Of a DNA stretch of 64,000 bases, positions 1 to 16,840 are shown one piece after another (within the stretch, counting starts at the first letter, position 1; each line of letters begins with the position of its first letter). The position numbers and the translations under genes are program-made. The notes under the pieces are model-generated. The model was not told the origin of the DNA and did not search any database. It worked only from the letters and a program-made list of their open reading frames with translations. This DNA is from Ficedula albicollis (Eukaryota; Chordata; Aves; Passeriformes; Muscicapidae): positions 31,929-95,928 of the forward strand of contig NC_021686.1 of assembly GCF_000247815.1 (NCBI RefSeq), given 5' to 3'.

Positions 1-421
1 CGGGCGGGACGCTGCAGGCACAGCCCCTCCCTTGAGGGCCAGGTGCTGGATGCCTTCCAGGGGCTCCTGGCCTCCTCCCGCGCCCCGTTCCCTGCAGCTG
101 GGATGCACAGGAACACCAGGGAACGTTGCTGCCAGCGAGCGGGGCACACCGAGGCCTCTGTGCAGCTCTGGGCCACAAAAGCAGCCCCAGCTTCAGCAGC
201 CGCCTTCATCTTGGCAACGCTCACCTGCAGGAAGCGTCATCTGCCGCTCTCCAGAAGGGCGTTGGTCACGCAGCAAGGGAAGCCTCAGGACTCGTCCTGC
301 TCCTTTCTCCCTACAAGGGACATTGCAAGAGCAAATCTACAGCTGCTGGGTGAATCCTGGAAAAGGCAGGACAATCAGGGTTATGGGAAGAGTTTGGTGC
401 TGTCACATCAGCTGCCAGCCA
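1..421. other. GC-rich unassigned sequence left of the first G-run
   Basis: The stretch is GC-rich with several CpG and CTGCAG-type words, and it ends directly in the long G-run. Short open frames cross it, but none has splice-bounded exon character or a family I recognise. It could be part of a CpG island or a first exon of a gene to the left. I cannot support a gene here. Confidence 0.4.
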
Positions 422-4186
<3,765 letters not shown>

Positions 4187-4192
4187 TTTATT
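4187..4192 (-). terminator. Candidate ROGDI polyadenylation signal (distal)
   Basis: TTTATT on the plus strand reads AATAAA on the minus strand, about 810 bases after the ROGDI stop. A second AATAAA lies at 4,704-4,709, about 290 bases after the stop. Either could end the transcript; the sequence alone does not decide. Confidence 0.4.
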
Positions 4193-4703
4193 CACAGCAG
4201 TGGCTAAAGGGATGAGTTACACATTGTAGCATCTATAGGCAGCAAATCATAGTAGCAATGTGGTACTCACTTTGCATTTAATGACAAGATGAAAGACTGC
4301 ACAAGGTACACCAAGGCAACTCCAAAGGCTGGCAGTGAAAACAAGATACTAAACCTGGAAAAGACTAATTGGCCCAACTAGGGCTTAGGAAAAAATAATT
4401 ATCACACTGATGCTGGATGAGGGGGGAAAAAATTCAAACAGCAGCAAGAGCATCCCCAAAGGGGAATCAGTAACATGGGGATGGGCAAAACAGGCAGGAG
4501 AAGGAGCCACTCACGGTTAGTTATAAGCACAGCTTGATCAGATAAGAGAAACTTATTTCACTACATGGAGCAACATGCCCTACCCTTTTAAGAGGTGTGT
4601 TAAGTTATTCTATTCTTTCCCCCTTCCCAGCCACTTCACATTCAAGGAGTTAGTTACAGCACAATGCACAGATCTAGTTAGTGAGTGTGGTCCAGAGCAC
4701 CTA

Positions 4704-4709
4704 TTTATT
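4704..4709 (-). terminator. Candidate ROGDI polyadenylation signal (proximal)
   Basis: Plus-strand TTTATT (AATAAA on the minus strand) lies about 290 bases downstream of the ROGDI stop codon. It is the nearer of two candidates, and use is not proven. Confidence 0.4.
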
Positions 4710-4999
4710 TAACAGACCTGTGTAACTCATCAGGGGCTTGGGAAGTGTGAGCCACACAATGCACAAGAGGGACCAATGGAAGCTCCTGCCAACCACTCTG
4801 CACTACTTGGTGCCCTGTTTATGCAGCAATCCCAGACAAGGCTACTAAAGCTGTGTCTCTGGGTACACTGACCCTGCCCTGTGCAGGGCATCTGGCAGTG
4901 AACCCCAGCACTCCTCAGGCTGACCTGGACTCAGGTGGCATGAGAGAACAGAGAGAGACACTGGAAGTACTGTACAGGCTTAGACCATCCCACAGAGAA

Positions 5000-7900
5000 T
5001 TAATATGGCCTGTAGTTCCAGTAACTGGAGAAAACGGAGATCTGGAAAGCAAGAACAAAAGAGGGTGAGTTACTATACCCCTTTGTACCACAAAAAAAAG
5101 AACACATAATGTGTGAGGGAAGACTTAGCTTCATAGCATTATACACTTCAGCACAGTACTGAAGAGCAGGTTTGCTGTTGCTGTCACTCAAGGAGCACAA
5201 AGTTGCTCAAGGCGGCAGTTGCAGAGCTGGAACTGAGCGTTGATCTACTGGAATCTAGGTTGGTTGTTTCCTCTCATCCAGCTCATGACTGAGAACACAG
5301 AAATATCTGCTTGCTCCTTTCCATCTAGTCGCCAGCTCAGCAGACATCTGCCACACCGCTATACTTATCCTATGGCTGTTTGCTAGGCAGTGCCAGCCAA
5401 CTCCCTGGCTCCATAACACTGACTCATCACTTATTTTCAGCAAGCTGAACAGAATAGCATCACACTAGATGTGAGGTCCTCTCAAAATCCAGAGTTAAAA
5501 ACAAAGCCCCTATTTCAAGGCCATTACCTTGTCCTTCAGTTGTTGGCAGAGCTGCAGTGAAACTGTGAAGAAGACAAGGGCATCATTTAACCATGGGACA
5601 ACACATTCCACTTTATGCACATGGCTGACTTCATATCGCTGGCTGCCAAACTCACTGGAGGGGGGGGAAAGAGCACAGCTTCACACACAACAGCACAGAA
5701 CTCAACTGTCATACATTTCCATAGGTGAGATGACGATGAGTCCTATCACATTTAAATCAGCACTTGGCAAAGTTACAGAATGCAAACACTCAAGTCCACC
5801 TCTGAGCAGATTTATAGTTAAGCTAAAGGGCGAAGGTAGGAACTTCATTCCAGACAGGCACAGAGGGAATGCAGATGGCAATGTCAGTAACCAAATACTC
5901 ATTTTTGTTGTAAACTCTCATCTCTACATAAACTCGTGGCACTGTCCAGGTAGGCTGAATTCTGGAAATTCACATATTTCAGCCTTTAGGATCAAGTCAT
6001 TAAAGAGACACAACAGAACATCCACAGGCATAGCAAGTGACTCAGTCCAGCTTCTCCACTTTGGAGATGCTACAATGGAAAGTGCGCACAGCTGTTTGGA
6101 TTTCACCCTCAAGGTATACCAACACCTGTTATCCAGGTACACTACTGCTGTAGTGACTGTACTTACAACATGGCCCCAGGGTTGTGCAAAACAGACCCTC
6201 CAGCAGGCTTGAAGTTCTAGAGAAGGAAAAGATCATTAGGATTTTGATGTGGTAAACAAACCACTTAGAAGAAAGACATTTAAGGTTTACACTTGCAGTA
6301 GCCTGACACCCATGCTCTATTTGCCCAGACACTCCATCAATATGGAATCCCTTCTGTTAGAACCCTTCCTGTTCCTCATGAAAGAAATTCTACACATTGG
6401 CTGAGTTCAATGTAGCTACAAATTTTATCATTACAGAAATGAGAAAATCCAGAAGAAAAACAAAGTACAGATTTTTAGGAAAATCTTCCTTATGGAAGGA
6501 ATGTATTTCATAAAGCTTAAGAGTTTAACGCTGTGTCTTGAGTTGCAATGCAAGATGTGACCAGGGGTGTGTATTCTATCACCATGTGTTGAAACCAGGT
6601 GGGGCAGTGTTCTTTATCTTTTCCACAGCCCATCCTCCCTCCAGGAGATATCTCCTGTTAATGGCCATTGAGCCCCAGTGCATGACTAATAAAATTACAT
6701 CATCCCACTGGGAGATGCTCCACCCAGGGGGAGGAGCCAAGCCTTTCCTACCCATATAAAACCTGAGATTTAGAACATCAGAGCAGCCTTTTTCCACTAG
6801 ATTCCAGAGGCAAACTAGACCATTCTGTATCATCACTGAACCTTCAGAGCAAAACTGCACCCTTCCACAGGACCACTGCTTTAACTGAACCACATCATTC
6901 CAGGAGGATGCAGCCACCATTTAATGGGACTGCTATCAACACCCTGACTGACGAGGTGCCAGGTTGTATTCTGACTCTGTCAGTGTTTTTGTTGTTTTGT
7001 TACTATATTTTTATTTTAATTTTCATAGTATAAAACTGTTATTCCTATTTCCATTTCTTTGCCTGAGAGTCCCTTAATTTCAAAATTATAGTTATTTGGA
7101 GGGAGGAGGTTTACATTTTCCATTTCAAGAGAGGTCCTGCCTTCCTTAGCAGACACCTGTCTTTCATACCAGGACATGTTGTTTTTACTGGACATCAAGC
7201 TGACCCATGCAACAGGTGAAGCAGAAAAGTATCCATCAAAACTCCATTAGGAAACCCAAGATGCTACTCTGATGTAACCTGGATTAATATAACTATGCCC
7301 TTCCAAAATTATACAAAATTATCAAACTGCATTTTAAGTACTTGGTAAAAAATGGCTTACTCCAGAGCACTGGTATGTTCTTCTGGGCTAAGCAGCCATG
7401 CCCCCATTTAGAGTCAGTGTTCTGTGTGCAGCAGACCTAAACACAGACACTTAGAACCAGCTGAACTAACTTCTGCATTATCCTATGAACATAACATTGG
7501 ACCAGGTAGCAGTGTGATCTCCTCCTCACAGCAGAATGTAAAGAGAGGAAACTAAACAAGGCTCAGGAGATAGCAGACATCACCTTGGTTGTGCTGGGCT
7601 GCAGTATGTGGAGCTGGTAGACAGTGAGGCACAGCTTGTTCAGGTTAATATAGAAATTCACAAGGATGTCTGGAGGCAGCACAGGCGTGAACATTTTCTG
7701 GCAAGAAAATTAGTTTCTTCGTCAGTGAAAAGATTTTAATTTCTAATGCTGGGAAATCATTCCCTTTTCCCAAGCCACATTACAATTACCCCATGGCAAA
7801 AAAAAAAAAAATCATTAGGAGAGAAACAAAGACTGAGCAGTTGCAGGCAACCATTGCTGCTCTCGCTACCCTGGATCAAATGGTATGTGCATGACAGTCA

Positions 7901-10900
7901 CAAGGATGGAGCAGTGTTCACAAGGGCAAATCATCCCTGGACAAGACTCTTGGGCAGAGAACACAACTTATTCTCAGAAAACCAGAGTCCTCATGCCCAA
8001 GTCATCTGCATTCCCACAGGACGATACAGAGCATCCAAAACCACTCAGGATTTGCATTTGCTTCAGTTCTGCCTCAGGAGACACTTCAGAAACCCACTTT
8101 CACTAGGATGCAGACTGGTATCCACACTATTGCAATGCTGCCAGACCTGTATAGAGATCTAGACCAACACACACTTACTGTGAGACCACTGGAGGCAATT
8201 TCTGGTAGTGTCAGAGTGGCAGGAGTGGTCAGCCGATTTCGGGCTCTGGAGAGCTGCAACATCACAGCATCCATAAGCTACAAGACAATGTACAGAACCA
8301 CTGCTGAGTGTGATTCCTGGACAGCTCTGGACAGTGTGCTGCAGAATCATACAACCTTCTACAAGTGTTAAAACAACTGCCACTACCCTTCACCCTTCCA
8401 GGAATTTAGGAACTTATTGGGAAGGGGTGGCTCCCACATAAACGCAGTTTAACTGTTACCACCGTCAGAGACTTATGAGACAGGTCAGGAGTGTTCAGTA
8501 CCAGCGACTGATGAGAGAACAGCTATTCATGATAAGAATACCAAGGCAACATAAGACCAATTACTGATGCCACAGAGGCATCAACAAACTCATCAGCAGC
8601 TCTTTACAAGAGCAGGCATTAAAGAAAAAACAAGCTGCATTCTTGGTCTCCCCACTCCCACATCACAGGTACAACTGCTGCATGGGCTCTCTCTGTTAAT
8701 AACCAGCTATGAGCAAGGCAGTAGAATAAAGAACCAGCTCATTGTGAGGTCAATCCTGCCAGAAACAACAGTTCAAAGGCTCTCTTCAGGCAGATTTCAC
8801 CTTCCAGAAAAAAAGGGGGAAGCAACATGTCTGTTATAGAGCTCATGACAGCTAAGATGAAGGCACTTTGTATTATGACTAATACCTCCCCTTACTTCCA
8901 CTTGAAAGTAAAAGGAAATAGTTTTATTACTTAGCTTCTTCCTATGAGCAGCCTTTGCCTATAAAGAAACTAAAAAGGTTTAGTTTTCTCATATTTGATG
9001 TGATGAATTCTAATAAGCAAGCCAAAATTCTGCTGCCTTTAGAGAGCATTTCCAAGCAGAAGCACTGCCATGCAGTGGCTGCTCTGTATTAGATCCCAGA
9101 AAATACTACTGGCAAGAGAGGTCACTTTCAGATTTTCAGTAAATCACAAGTACTGTCATCTTCTGTTTACTCATGGATGCCTCGCTGCTGCTCTTACCAG
9201 CAGCACTGGCCAACAAAGACAATAAGTTATGTAACAACATAATCCACAGAATATCAAGGAATATCCTCCCAGATTATCACTGGTGTGTAACAGGGCACTG
9301 ACTGCTCAAATTACTGTTCACCAGGATGTACAGCCCTCTTACTAATGCTAAACTAGTACAGATTCATATAAAATATGAGGTCACATGGACACTTCTTGAT
9401 ATGGGTACATACAGGTAAAAGTGTGAAGTCTGTTTCCACTAAGAGATTCAGACAGTAATGTGCATTAACTGAGTTTAAAACAAAAAATGGGAAGAAGAAA
9501 AATGAATGTTCCTATTCAACCAGCAGGGGTTTTCTCCTCACCTTGAGCACCTCCAAGCCTGTTTTGAACTGGTAGTTCACATCTCTGTTCATAAGCAGGT
9601 AAATGGCTTGGTTCACATGGTTTCTAGCATCCTGGATCTGCAAAGGTACAAATGTAGCCTTATGAAAGAAACACTCCGTAATAACACATGCTGGGAAGTA
9701 AAGGTTTTCCAAGTTATCCCACTGACCTTAGGAATAGTGTCTTCTCAAATGTAATGCCATATCTAAGCACCAGACACTCTCTACAAACCTGCCACTGCTG
9801 CCCAGAAGCATTACTGGGTTCTCCACTCATTGACTGGAGATGCAGAACAGTCTGACATCCTGGATTGTCAGTATAGATGTTGCTTCTGAAGTGACATCAG
9901 GCACTCATCCTGGGAGCGCTCTGACCATGACTGCTTGGCAGGAATTCTCACTGCTAATGGCATACAGCAGACAGCTCTAGCACCATGAACAATTACTTCA
10001 TCCTATCAGAACTAAAACAAACTACATCAATAAGCAGCAAGCACTGATTTCTAATACAGTGTCTCTGTCAGTATCCCAGAGTCCTTCTGAAGTAAAATTG
10101 TTGGGATTGAGAGTTATCTCCAGCATCAAGAAGCTGTGCCATGGTGTGGGACTGGACCAGACTCAGGACACAACTGGCTCAAGTTCTTCTCAAGTAAGAG
10201 GAACACAGTTATAAAAGCAAAGTTGATAGGTGTATCCTTGCTTTCATGGAAGCAAGGACAAACCAGAGGAAGACAATGGCCCTGGGAGAAGCTGACTTGT
10301 GCTCAATTTCAGGCAGCAGCATGAAAATTGAAGAACAAGCCCAAGGAGTAAATTAGAGGGTGCAAATGAAACAGCCAAGCAGAGCAGCTTGTACAAGAAG
10401 TGTCTGTTGGGAAAAGGGCAACACAGCTTGCGTATTTGTAGTTGGATATATTTACAATGTCCTCCAGCAGTCGCAGCTCCCAGCTCTGAATCTGTGTAGA
10501 AGCCTCCCTGGCATAGACCTGGTTCTGGCTCCCTCTAACTCAGGGAATACAGAACAGCCCTGCTCTTAGAAAGCTCTTGCACTGGAGGCCACAGAGAGAA
10601 AAGTGAGAATGGTAAGTCCAATGTCAGACTGTGAGACTGCAGGTAGTTGGGCATCTTTAAATATCCCCACCTCCAGGCTTTACATCTCCCAGAGGCTTCT
10701 GAGCAAGCTAAACAGTTCCTGGAAGCACTACCCAATCAAGTAATGCAAACCCTGTTGTTACGATTTGCTTCATTCATATTCCTGCTTGATTTTGCTTTGT
10801 TTCCTAATCAACTTCCTCAAAATTTACCTGCCTGCACTTGGGTTCCTCAAGAATGTGCCTACACTGCAACTTCTCACCCATGACTTCACTTTGTACAGAG

Positions 10901-13900
10901 AAACACAACTTCAACTGACGTCACTCATTAAGGGAAGATATTCCTTTAAGATGCTAATTTTTCATTCAGACAGGTGACCATATAACCACTTGAAATGCTT
11001 CTGCGCCCAGTCCTTTAGGCACTCACAGTCTGTATCTGAACGATGTTAGAACACCTGATGTAAGTAAACAAAGGAAGTTGTTTTCCATAAAAGCTAGTAG
11101 AAGACTATCAACCAGGCAGCAGTACAAAAGAGGAGGCACTGCTGACTGCTGCCACAAAAACTTTGTTTTATTGCAAGGTATAAACAAAATCAACTTTGGT
11201 ATTAACATCCCAAGTACACAATTTTCTAGATTTCTATGAAGTTACTAGGTAGAGCTTTCACTGCTAAAAGAAGACATTGGGAACTGTACTAAATACCAAA
11301 TGCACTCATCACCTAGAAAAACCCAAGCTTTTTCTGGCACAAAAAAGCACACTGAACCCATTTTCCTTCAAACTACTCAGCTGTGACAAAGTAATTGAGG
11401 AAAACCATGTCTTCAGACACTAGGTCAGGTCCTGAAATCATGTATGTCCCAGCAAAATGATGGAAAAGAGATTCTGGTTTTGGACAGCTGCATTCTTTTA
11501 ACTCCTTACCTGAGGGAACTCAGACATGCTACCAGAACACAGTAATTTGTTCTTAGTGCAAACAAATGCATCTGTAAGAGAATGAGAGCAAGCTACTCAA
11601 AGCCCCTGAAGCTGCTCTTTGCCCTGCTAGCCTGGGATGACAAGGGACAGTCCTGCATAGGCACCTCAGGCACTCCTTTAAAGGATCATGACTGCTATGC
11701 AGACAGCCTTCAGACCAACTAGTGTGTCTGGAATAAGCCCACTCAGCCACCCCCAACTGAATTTAACTGATTTAATTGCACCTGCTTCCTCCTTTGCTTT
11801 TACCACTGTAACTCATGTGGAATGGACATAAGTCTCTCTCGAAAGACAAAAGCTACTGCTCTGAGATTATGGACGGGTGGGCATCTAAAGCCAACAGGTA
11901 CCTGCTGCAATTTCCACTGCTTGTCTTCCCGGAATGCAAAATGCAGAAGCTGATTGTTTCTGGGCATTTTCAGATTAACATCCTTGAAAAAAGAAACAAA
12001 CACATGAGAGCAAGAAATGCCTGTATGCAGAAGATGGGGGCTGGCAGTCGGATTCCCTTCCTCCAGACCATCCTGGCAAACTGCTTTCTGCCGTGCTGGC
12101 ACAGCCAGAACCTCAGTGCTTCCATAGATTATATTAATGCAAAGAATAGGTTGAAAGGCATTGAGTGAAATCAGGATCCAGGCAGGACACATGACCTCAG
12201 CCTAGAAGCTCCCCTATGAAACTTGTTATTCCACAACAAAGGTGGTAAAGGCAAGGAATCCCCGTGGAAGTTGACTACAGCACCCACCACCACATGGTGG
12301 TGGTAGAAAGGTATGTCAGATGCTGGATCTTGACAAGTTTCAATGGTTGCTGAAACACCTAGGCCAATTAGGGAGAACTGACAAAGAACACTGATCATTG
12401 GTAACACATAACCAGGGTGACCCCCCTCCCTCCCTGAGGTGATCAAAGGGTGATACATCCCTTGTAGTACAAAGCAAGAAGTGTGGCAAGTACTCACAGC
12501 TTGACACAGTGCATCTCCCTGCAGTGTCATCACACCTTTCACCTGGTCTGTGCTGGAATGAGAGGAAACATCTGGGTAACACATGTCACAAGAGGCGCCA
12601 ATCAACTGCCAGCCTAACACCTCCCCTCCTCGTGTCCTGTGTAGCCAGCACGGCTCCTCCTGCCCACGGTCTGAGCACTACTCCTGCCTGGTAGCTGAAC
12701 ACCACACACACTTTCAAGTCCCCAGTTCCTGGCCTGTGGTAAACTCCTGTCATATTCCTTACAGGCCACCTCACCCTAACTGCTCTGCCTAAAATATTAC
12801 CTTCATTTCTGATCCCATTCTTATTCCATTTATCACCTGTCAACAATTTGGTTGCTGTTACAAACAGCTCTAGCAGACACAAGCACAAGACAATAAATTA
12901 ATTACTGACATTGGAGTGTTAGGTGATTCCTACAGGAGCTAAAAGGTACAAACCACACCCCATTCCAAGAAACAAGACCCTAAATACGTAAAACCCCACA
13001 ACCTTAAATAAATAAAAAACCCACATCCCAAACCCTTTGAAAGGTCCTGTAAGATGACTCCCACCTACAACAAACAGTGTGAGGAGAGGACCGAAGCACC
13101 CAGTTGGGCCATACTTTACATTTTACAATATTAGAGACTCTTTAGATCAACACTGCAAGATCCACCTTACAACAACAACAAATGAAAACTAAACTAAATT
13201 TAACTAAGATCTGAAGAAGACAACCTTCAAACTTAGTACAGAATTACCACATGACTCCTTGCAATGCTATAACATTCCTAATAACTAAGGTTAACTGCTT
13301 TGTGACAAGCTTGTGAACTCTGCCAGAGTATCTACTGAGACCAAGTGCCACAGTGAGGATGAAAAAATGGGTATCAATTTCAGAATAACTGCACAGCTAC
13401 AGCATCTTTTGCACAAGCCTCAGTTTGCTTTGTAGGAAGGAGATTCACTACTGCTGTTTTAGGGAGATTAGGACAAATGTTAAGATTTCTTCATACTCAG
13501 GGTCAGAAACTGAGCCAAGACCAGAATTTGGATCCTGCAACTCCAACTCCCAGTGTCATAATCAGAAAAATGCCCCTTGGCAAACTGCCCACAGCACTAA
13601 GGCAACACACAAGCATGTGGTCAGGAATCAGTGACTACCTTCTGGGTGTCAGCAGGAAATGGCACAAAGCTGGCTCAGGCAGCCCTGGAGCAAAGCTACA
13701 GACTGTCAGTTGCCATGAGAGACTTCACCTGTCATGAGAGTTAGTTTGTTTTCCTTAAGGCATAATCTTCTATTAAAGAAAACTCATTGCTCCAGGGCTT
13801 CTACAAAGCCCTTCACCACAGATCCTCCAGGACCTGCACCCTTTGCTGCAGAGGAAAGTGACCTGCTGACCACCACCACTTACCCTGATGTGCTTAGTAC

Positions 13901-15333
13901 AAAGCTCTCCTCCTTAGCAGCTCCTCCTGAGCCACTGGTGGGCAAGGCAAAGCGGTGGGAGGCCTCCTGCCCAAGAGAGGACAAAGTGAGTGTTAGAGCA
14001 TCTGCCTCGGCCCAGCACACCATGAGCCAGGAACAAAGATAATGTGGATACTAGCAAGTGGCTGAATATGTAGCATTCACCTCTGCCAGCCTCCTGAAGT
14101 CCACCAAACAGAGCACTTGGATTTCATTCTACTGCAGGACTGGTGAAGCCGAGGAGAAGGCTAAGCACATGCAACCCATAGCGAAAGGCATTTGGAAATC
14201 CCACACTCCAAAACTGGGCAGTGCCAGCAGCATCCTCAAGCTGCCCACAGAAGGAGCAGCACTCAAAAGCTCAGCTCTGCACACCCTCAGGCACCATGGT
14301 GCTGCCCCTTATCACAGATGGTCTTTACACATGAAGGAAGTCTGGAGTGAAAACTGACCCTCCCAAACCCTCCACCTGGTTATACTGGCTGGTGATGCCC
14401 TTTATACACTTCACCCTCAAAACTATAGCAAATTCTTCGAAATGGTTACCATATATACAGGTACTGCAGTCTATCATCACCTGCTACTGACTCCAGTCTT
14501 GGGGTTTTGAATAAGCACTACGGCACTCACGTCTGCTCTGCCACTTGCCCCTCACCTCCACATTTTTAGCCCTGCTCCTCCATCACTCCATAACCTCCAA
14601 AAACCAGGGAGTGTTAAGGGGGTGGGCCTGTTGAACACCGACCCAGCAGACACACAGTGCATTCTGAGTGCACACAAGTCCCTTTGGACTGCTCCCCATG
14701 GCTGGCTGGAAAGATTCAGCCCTGCAGCGCATGCTCAGGCTGGAGAAAGGTGAGAAAAGTGCTGCTCATCTGCTTCAGTTGAACATGTCAGGCCTCTGAA
14801 AGGGGCAGGTACCAGCAGAGGAGTGGGCATGTTGAGGAAAGGATGGTTTTAAAGAAGGTGAGTGCATGCTAGTAATTACTACACAAATAGCAGCTGTCAA
14901 CTAAAGGCCATTTGCTTGCACAACACGTTAGAGCTACAGGAAGATCCAGATTCTCTGTTCCACATAATATTGATAGCTCAGACAAATGCCTGGCAGATAG
15001 GTCTGGCTGCCTCCATGTGCCTTTTCAAAGCAACTCACAGCAGAGGGTGCAGAACAGAGCAATCTTGGGGAAATCAGCTTTACTGGGAGTCCTCAAGAGC
15101 AGAGGGCAAGCAAGCACTAGGGACAGAACTGGACATGCATGGATGACCTTTATGTTTAGCCTCTACCAAGAATTTTTTACTGCAAGGAAAACCTATCATC
15201 ATTCCTTACACAGAAGGTCAAACAAAGCCACGACACAAAACTCAGACAAAATTAACCTTACCTTCAAAATATCCTGCAGCTGTTTCAAAACAGCATGGAC
15301 CTCTTCTTGTAAAATCCATTTAAATTCTTCTTC
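5000..15333 (-). CDS. ROGDI: ROGDI, atypical leucine-zipper protein (exons 2-11; exon 1 not visible)
   Basis: Coding exons in transcript order: 15262-15333, 13884-13966, 12498-12552, 11902-11982, 9542-9637, 8179-8277, 7584-7697, 6167-6216, 5528-5654, 5000-5041 (stop TAA 5000-5002). All have AG acceptors and GT donors, and phases match at every join. They give 272 residues, starting [16 protein letters not shown] and ending [13 protein letters not shown]. Recognised motifs include [30 protein letters not shown] and [18 protein letters not shown], all near-identical to mammalian ROGDI as I remember it. The vertebrate protein is about 287 residues, so about 15 N-terminal residues (exon 1) are missing; they probably lie in a G-run at 17,924-18,655. 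Known of the family: ROGDI is related to yeast Rav2, links to V-ATPase regulation and synaptic vesicles, and is mutated in Kohlschutter-Tonz syndrome. GLYR1 lies upstream in the same orientation, as in mammals. Confidence 0.95.
6590..7180 (+). mobile_element. Solo LTR of an endogenous retrovirus (passerine ERVL-like)
   Basis: A roughly 590-bp unit inside ROGDI intron 8 (between exons 8 and 9). It has LTR layout: a CCCATATAAAAC TATA-type box near 6,751, then CACTGAACCTTCAGAG, AATGGGACTGC, a TTCTGACTCTGTCAGTGTTT block near 6,970, and a 3' part with GCCTGAGAGTCCCTTAATTT and CCTTAGCAGACACCTGTCTTTC. This series matches a common songbird LTR family as I remember it. No internal gag, pol or env sequence is beside it, so it is a solo LTR left by recombination. 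Boundaries are approximate; target-site duplications are not certain, though CATGT-type words lie at both ends. Confidence 0.7.
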
Positions 15334-16527
15334 CTATGTCGTGGGAATATAGCAGTGGAATCATTAGAGATCAAACATTGGAAGCAAATCTCTCAGACAC
15401 ATGGGAAAATTATGTAAGTTCTAAGGGTACTGCTGTTTCCATACTGTTTAAATGAAGGAGAACAAAAGATTTCTTCCTGATTTGTTGAAACACCTCAGTC
15501 TCCATATCTCCACCCCAGTCCAATGAATTGTCCTCATTCTTGCCCTGACTTAAAGAAAGCAATATTCACAGCACTGTACCAAAAATCGTAGAATTGAATG
15601 CTACTTTCAGAACAAAGTAAAAATGCTACTGCTTTAAAAGCTGGGACATCTTTTTAAGCTGTTGGGAGGGACTCACCTGGCTGCCAGACACATAACCAGC
15701 CTCCCTCACTGCACCTTCCTCAATGGGTCAGGGGAAGAAATAAGATAATGGGCCAAGGTAAAGCTAGGGAGATCCATTACCAACTCCTGGCACAGGCAAA
15801 ACTGAATCAACTTGCAGACAAATCTGTTGCTAATCAGGTGATGAGAAACAAAGACAAAAACTAAAATGAGCATCCCCCGCCCCTATCCCCAGCATTTCCC
15901 CAAGCAATAGCAGTCTAAAACCAAAACAAGTTAAACTGAAAAGGGGGTGGATGGGGACACAGGCTGGGGACTTCCAACCATTGGGGCAAATTCAGTAATG
16001 AACAAGTTTGGATCTGATGACTCACTGCCTTGAGACTCCATCAGCTGCTGCCACAGAGAAGCCTGTATAAAGCAGACCCTCAAAGCACATCTAATGTTCC
16101 TGTTAAACCATGAGTCCACATGCAGGTCATCAAAGAAGTGGGGAACAGAAGAAAGAATGGGACAAAGAAAAGATTGCCATTTGTCGTCCTGTAAGAAAAG
16201 AGAAATTTTCCGTGGGGAGAGTTCTGAGCAGGTTGCCCACAGAAAAACAGGCAAGCTATGGTCAACTCAGAACTTTAAGCTTGCGGTTCCTCTGCTAGAT
16301 GGTTCATGTTCACCATGAAAACACAACCCCCCACTCATGTGTCATCACCTTATGCAAGAGTTATCCCAACAACCAGTAGGACAAAGTCAGGTTTGTTTCA
16401 GCAAACATTTATCCAAGGCAGGCACACACAACAAAGCCAGGCAGGATTCCCGTCACAGCAGTTTGGAGGTAGGACCACTGACTTTTACCCTTTAACACTA
16501 TTTTACGTTTCTGGGAATTATACTGAT
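15334..16527. other. ROGDI intron 1, unique part
   Basis: Ordinary intronic DNA upstream of ROGDI exon 2. Short open frames on both strands lack splice-bounded structure or recognisable domains. I see no gene or RNA gene in it. Confidence 0.5.
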
Positions 16528-16840
16528 CATAGAATATTATTAACTGGAAGTGACCCACATGGATCATGAAGTCCAAGTGTGGGCTCTGCATAGGACAGCC
16601 CTAAGAATTCTACCATGAGCTTGAGAGTGTTGTCAAAACCCTCCTGAAATTTGTCAGACAGAGTGCTGTGAACACTGCCCTGGGGAGCCTATTCCAGTGC
16701 CTGACCACTCTCTGGGTGAAGAAACTTTTTCAAATATCCAGCCTAAACCTCCCCTGACAGAGCTCCATGCTGTTCCCTCAGATCCTGTCACTGACCACCA
16801 GAGAGAACACGGATCTGCAGCTCTTTCACTCTGTAATGTT
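16528..16840 (-). mobile_element. CR1 LINE 3' fragment
   Basis: The plus strand begins CATAGAAT at 16,528, the complement of the CR1 terminal repeat ATTCTATG. It continues with CR1-like phrases: GACCCACATGGATCATGAAG, TTCCAGTGCCTGACCACTCT, CTGGGTGAAGAAACTTTTTC, and a ... CCTCAGATCCTGTCACTGACC end. The element is therefore 5'-truncated, on the minus strand, and diverged. Its last 50 or so bases fall inside the first unit of the 425-bp duplication. Confidence 0.8.

Noticed and set aside
5529..6212. 227-residue plus-strand open frame
   Set aside because: It lies antisense over ROGDI exons 9 and 10 and their intron. The minus strand gives exons with matching phases and known motifs.
7746..8162. 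138-residue plus-strand open frame
   Set aside because: It lies mostly in ROGDI intron 7 (antisense), with no recognisable domain and no splice support.
11815..12168. 117-residue plus-strand open frame
   Set aside because: It is antisense to ROGDI exon 5, whose minus-strand reading is clearly the real gene.
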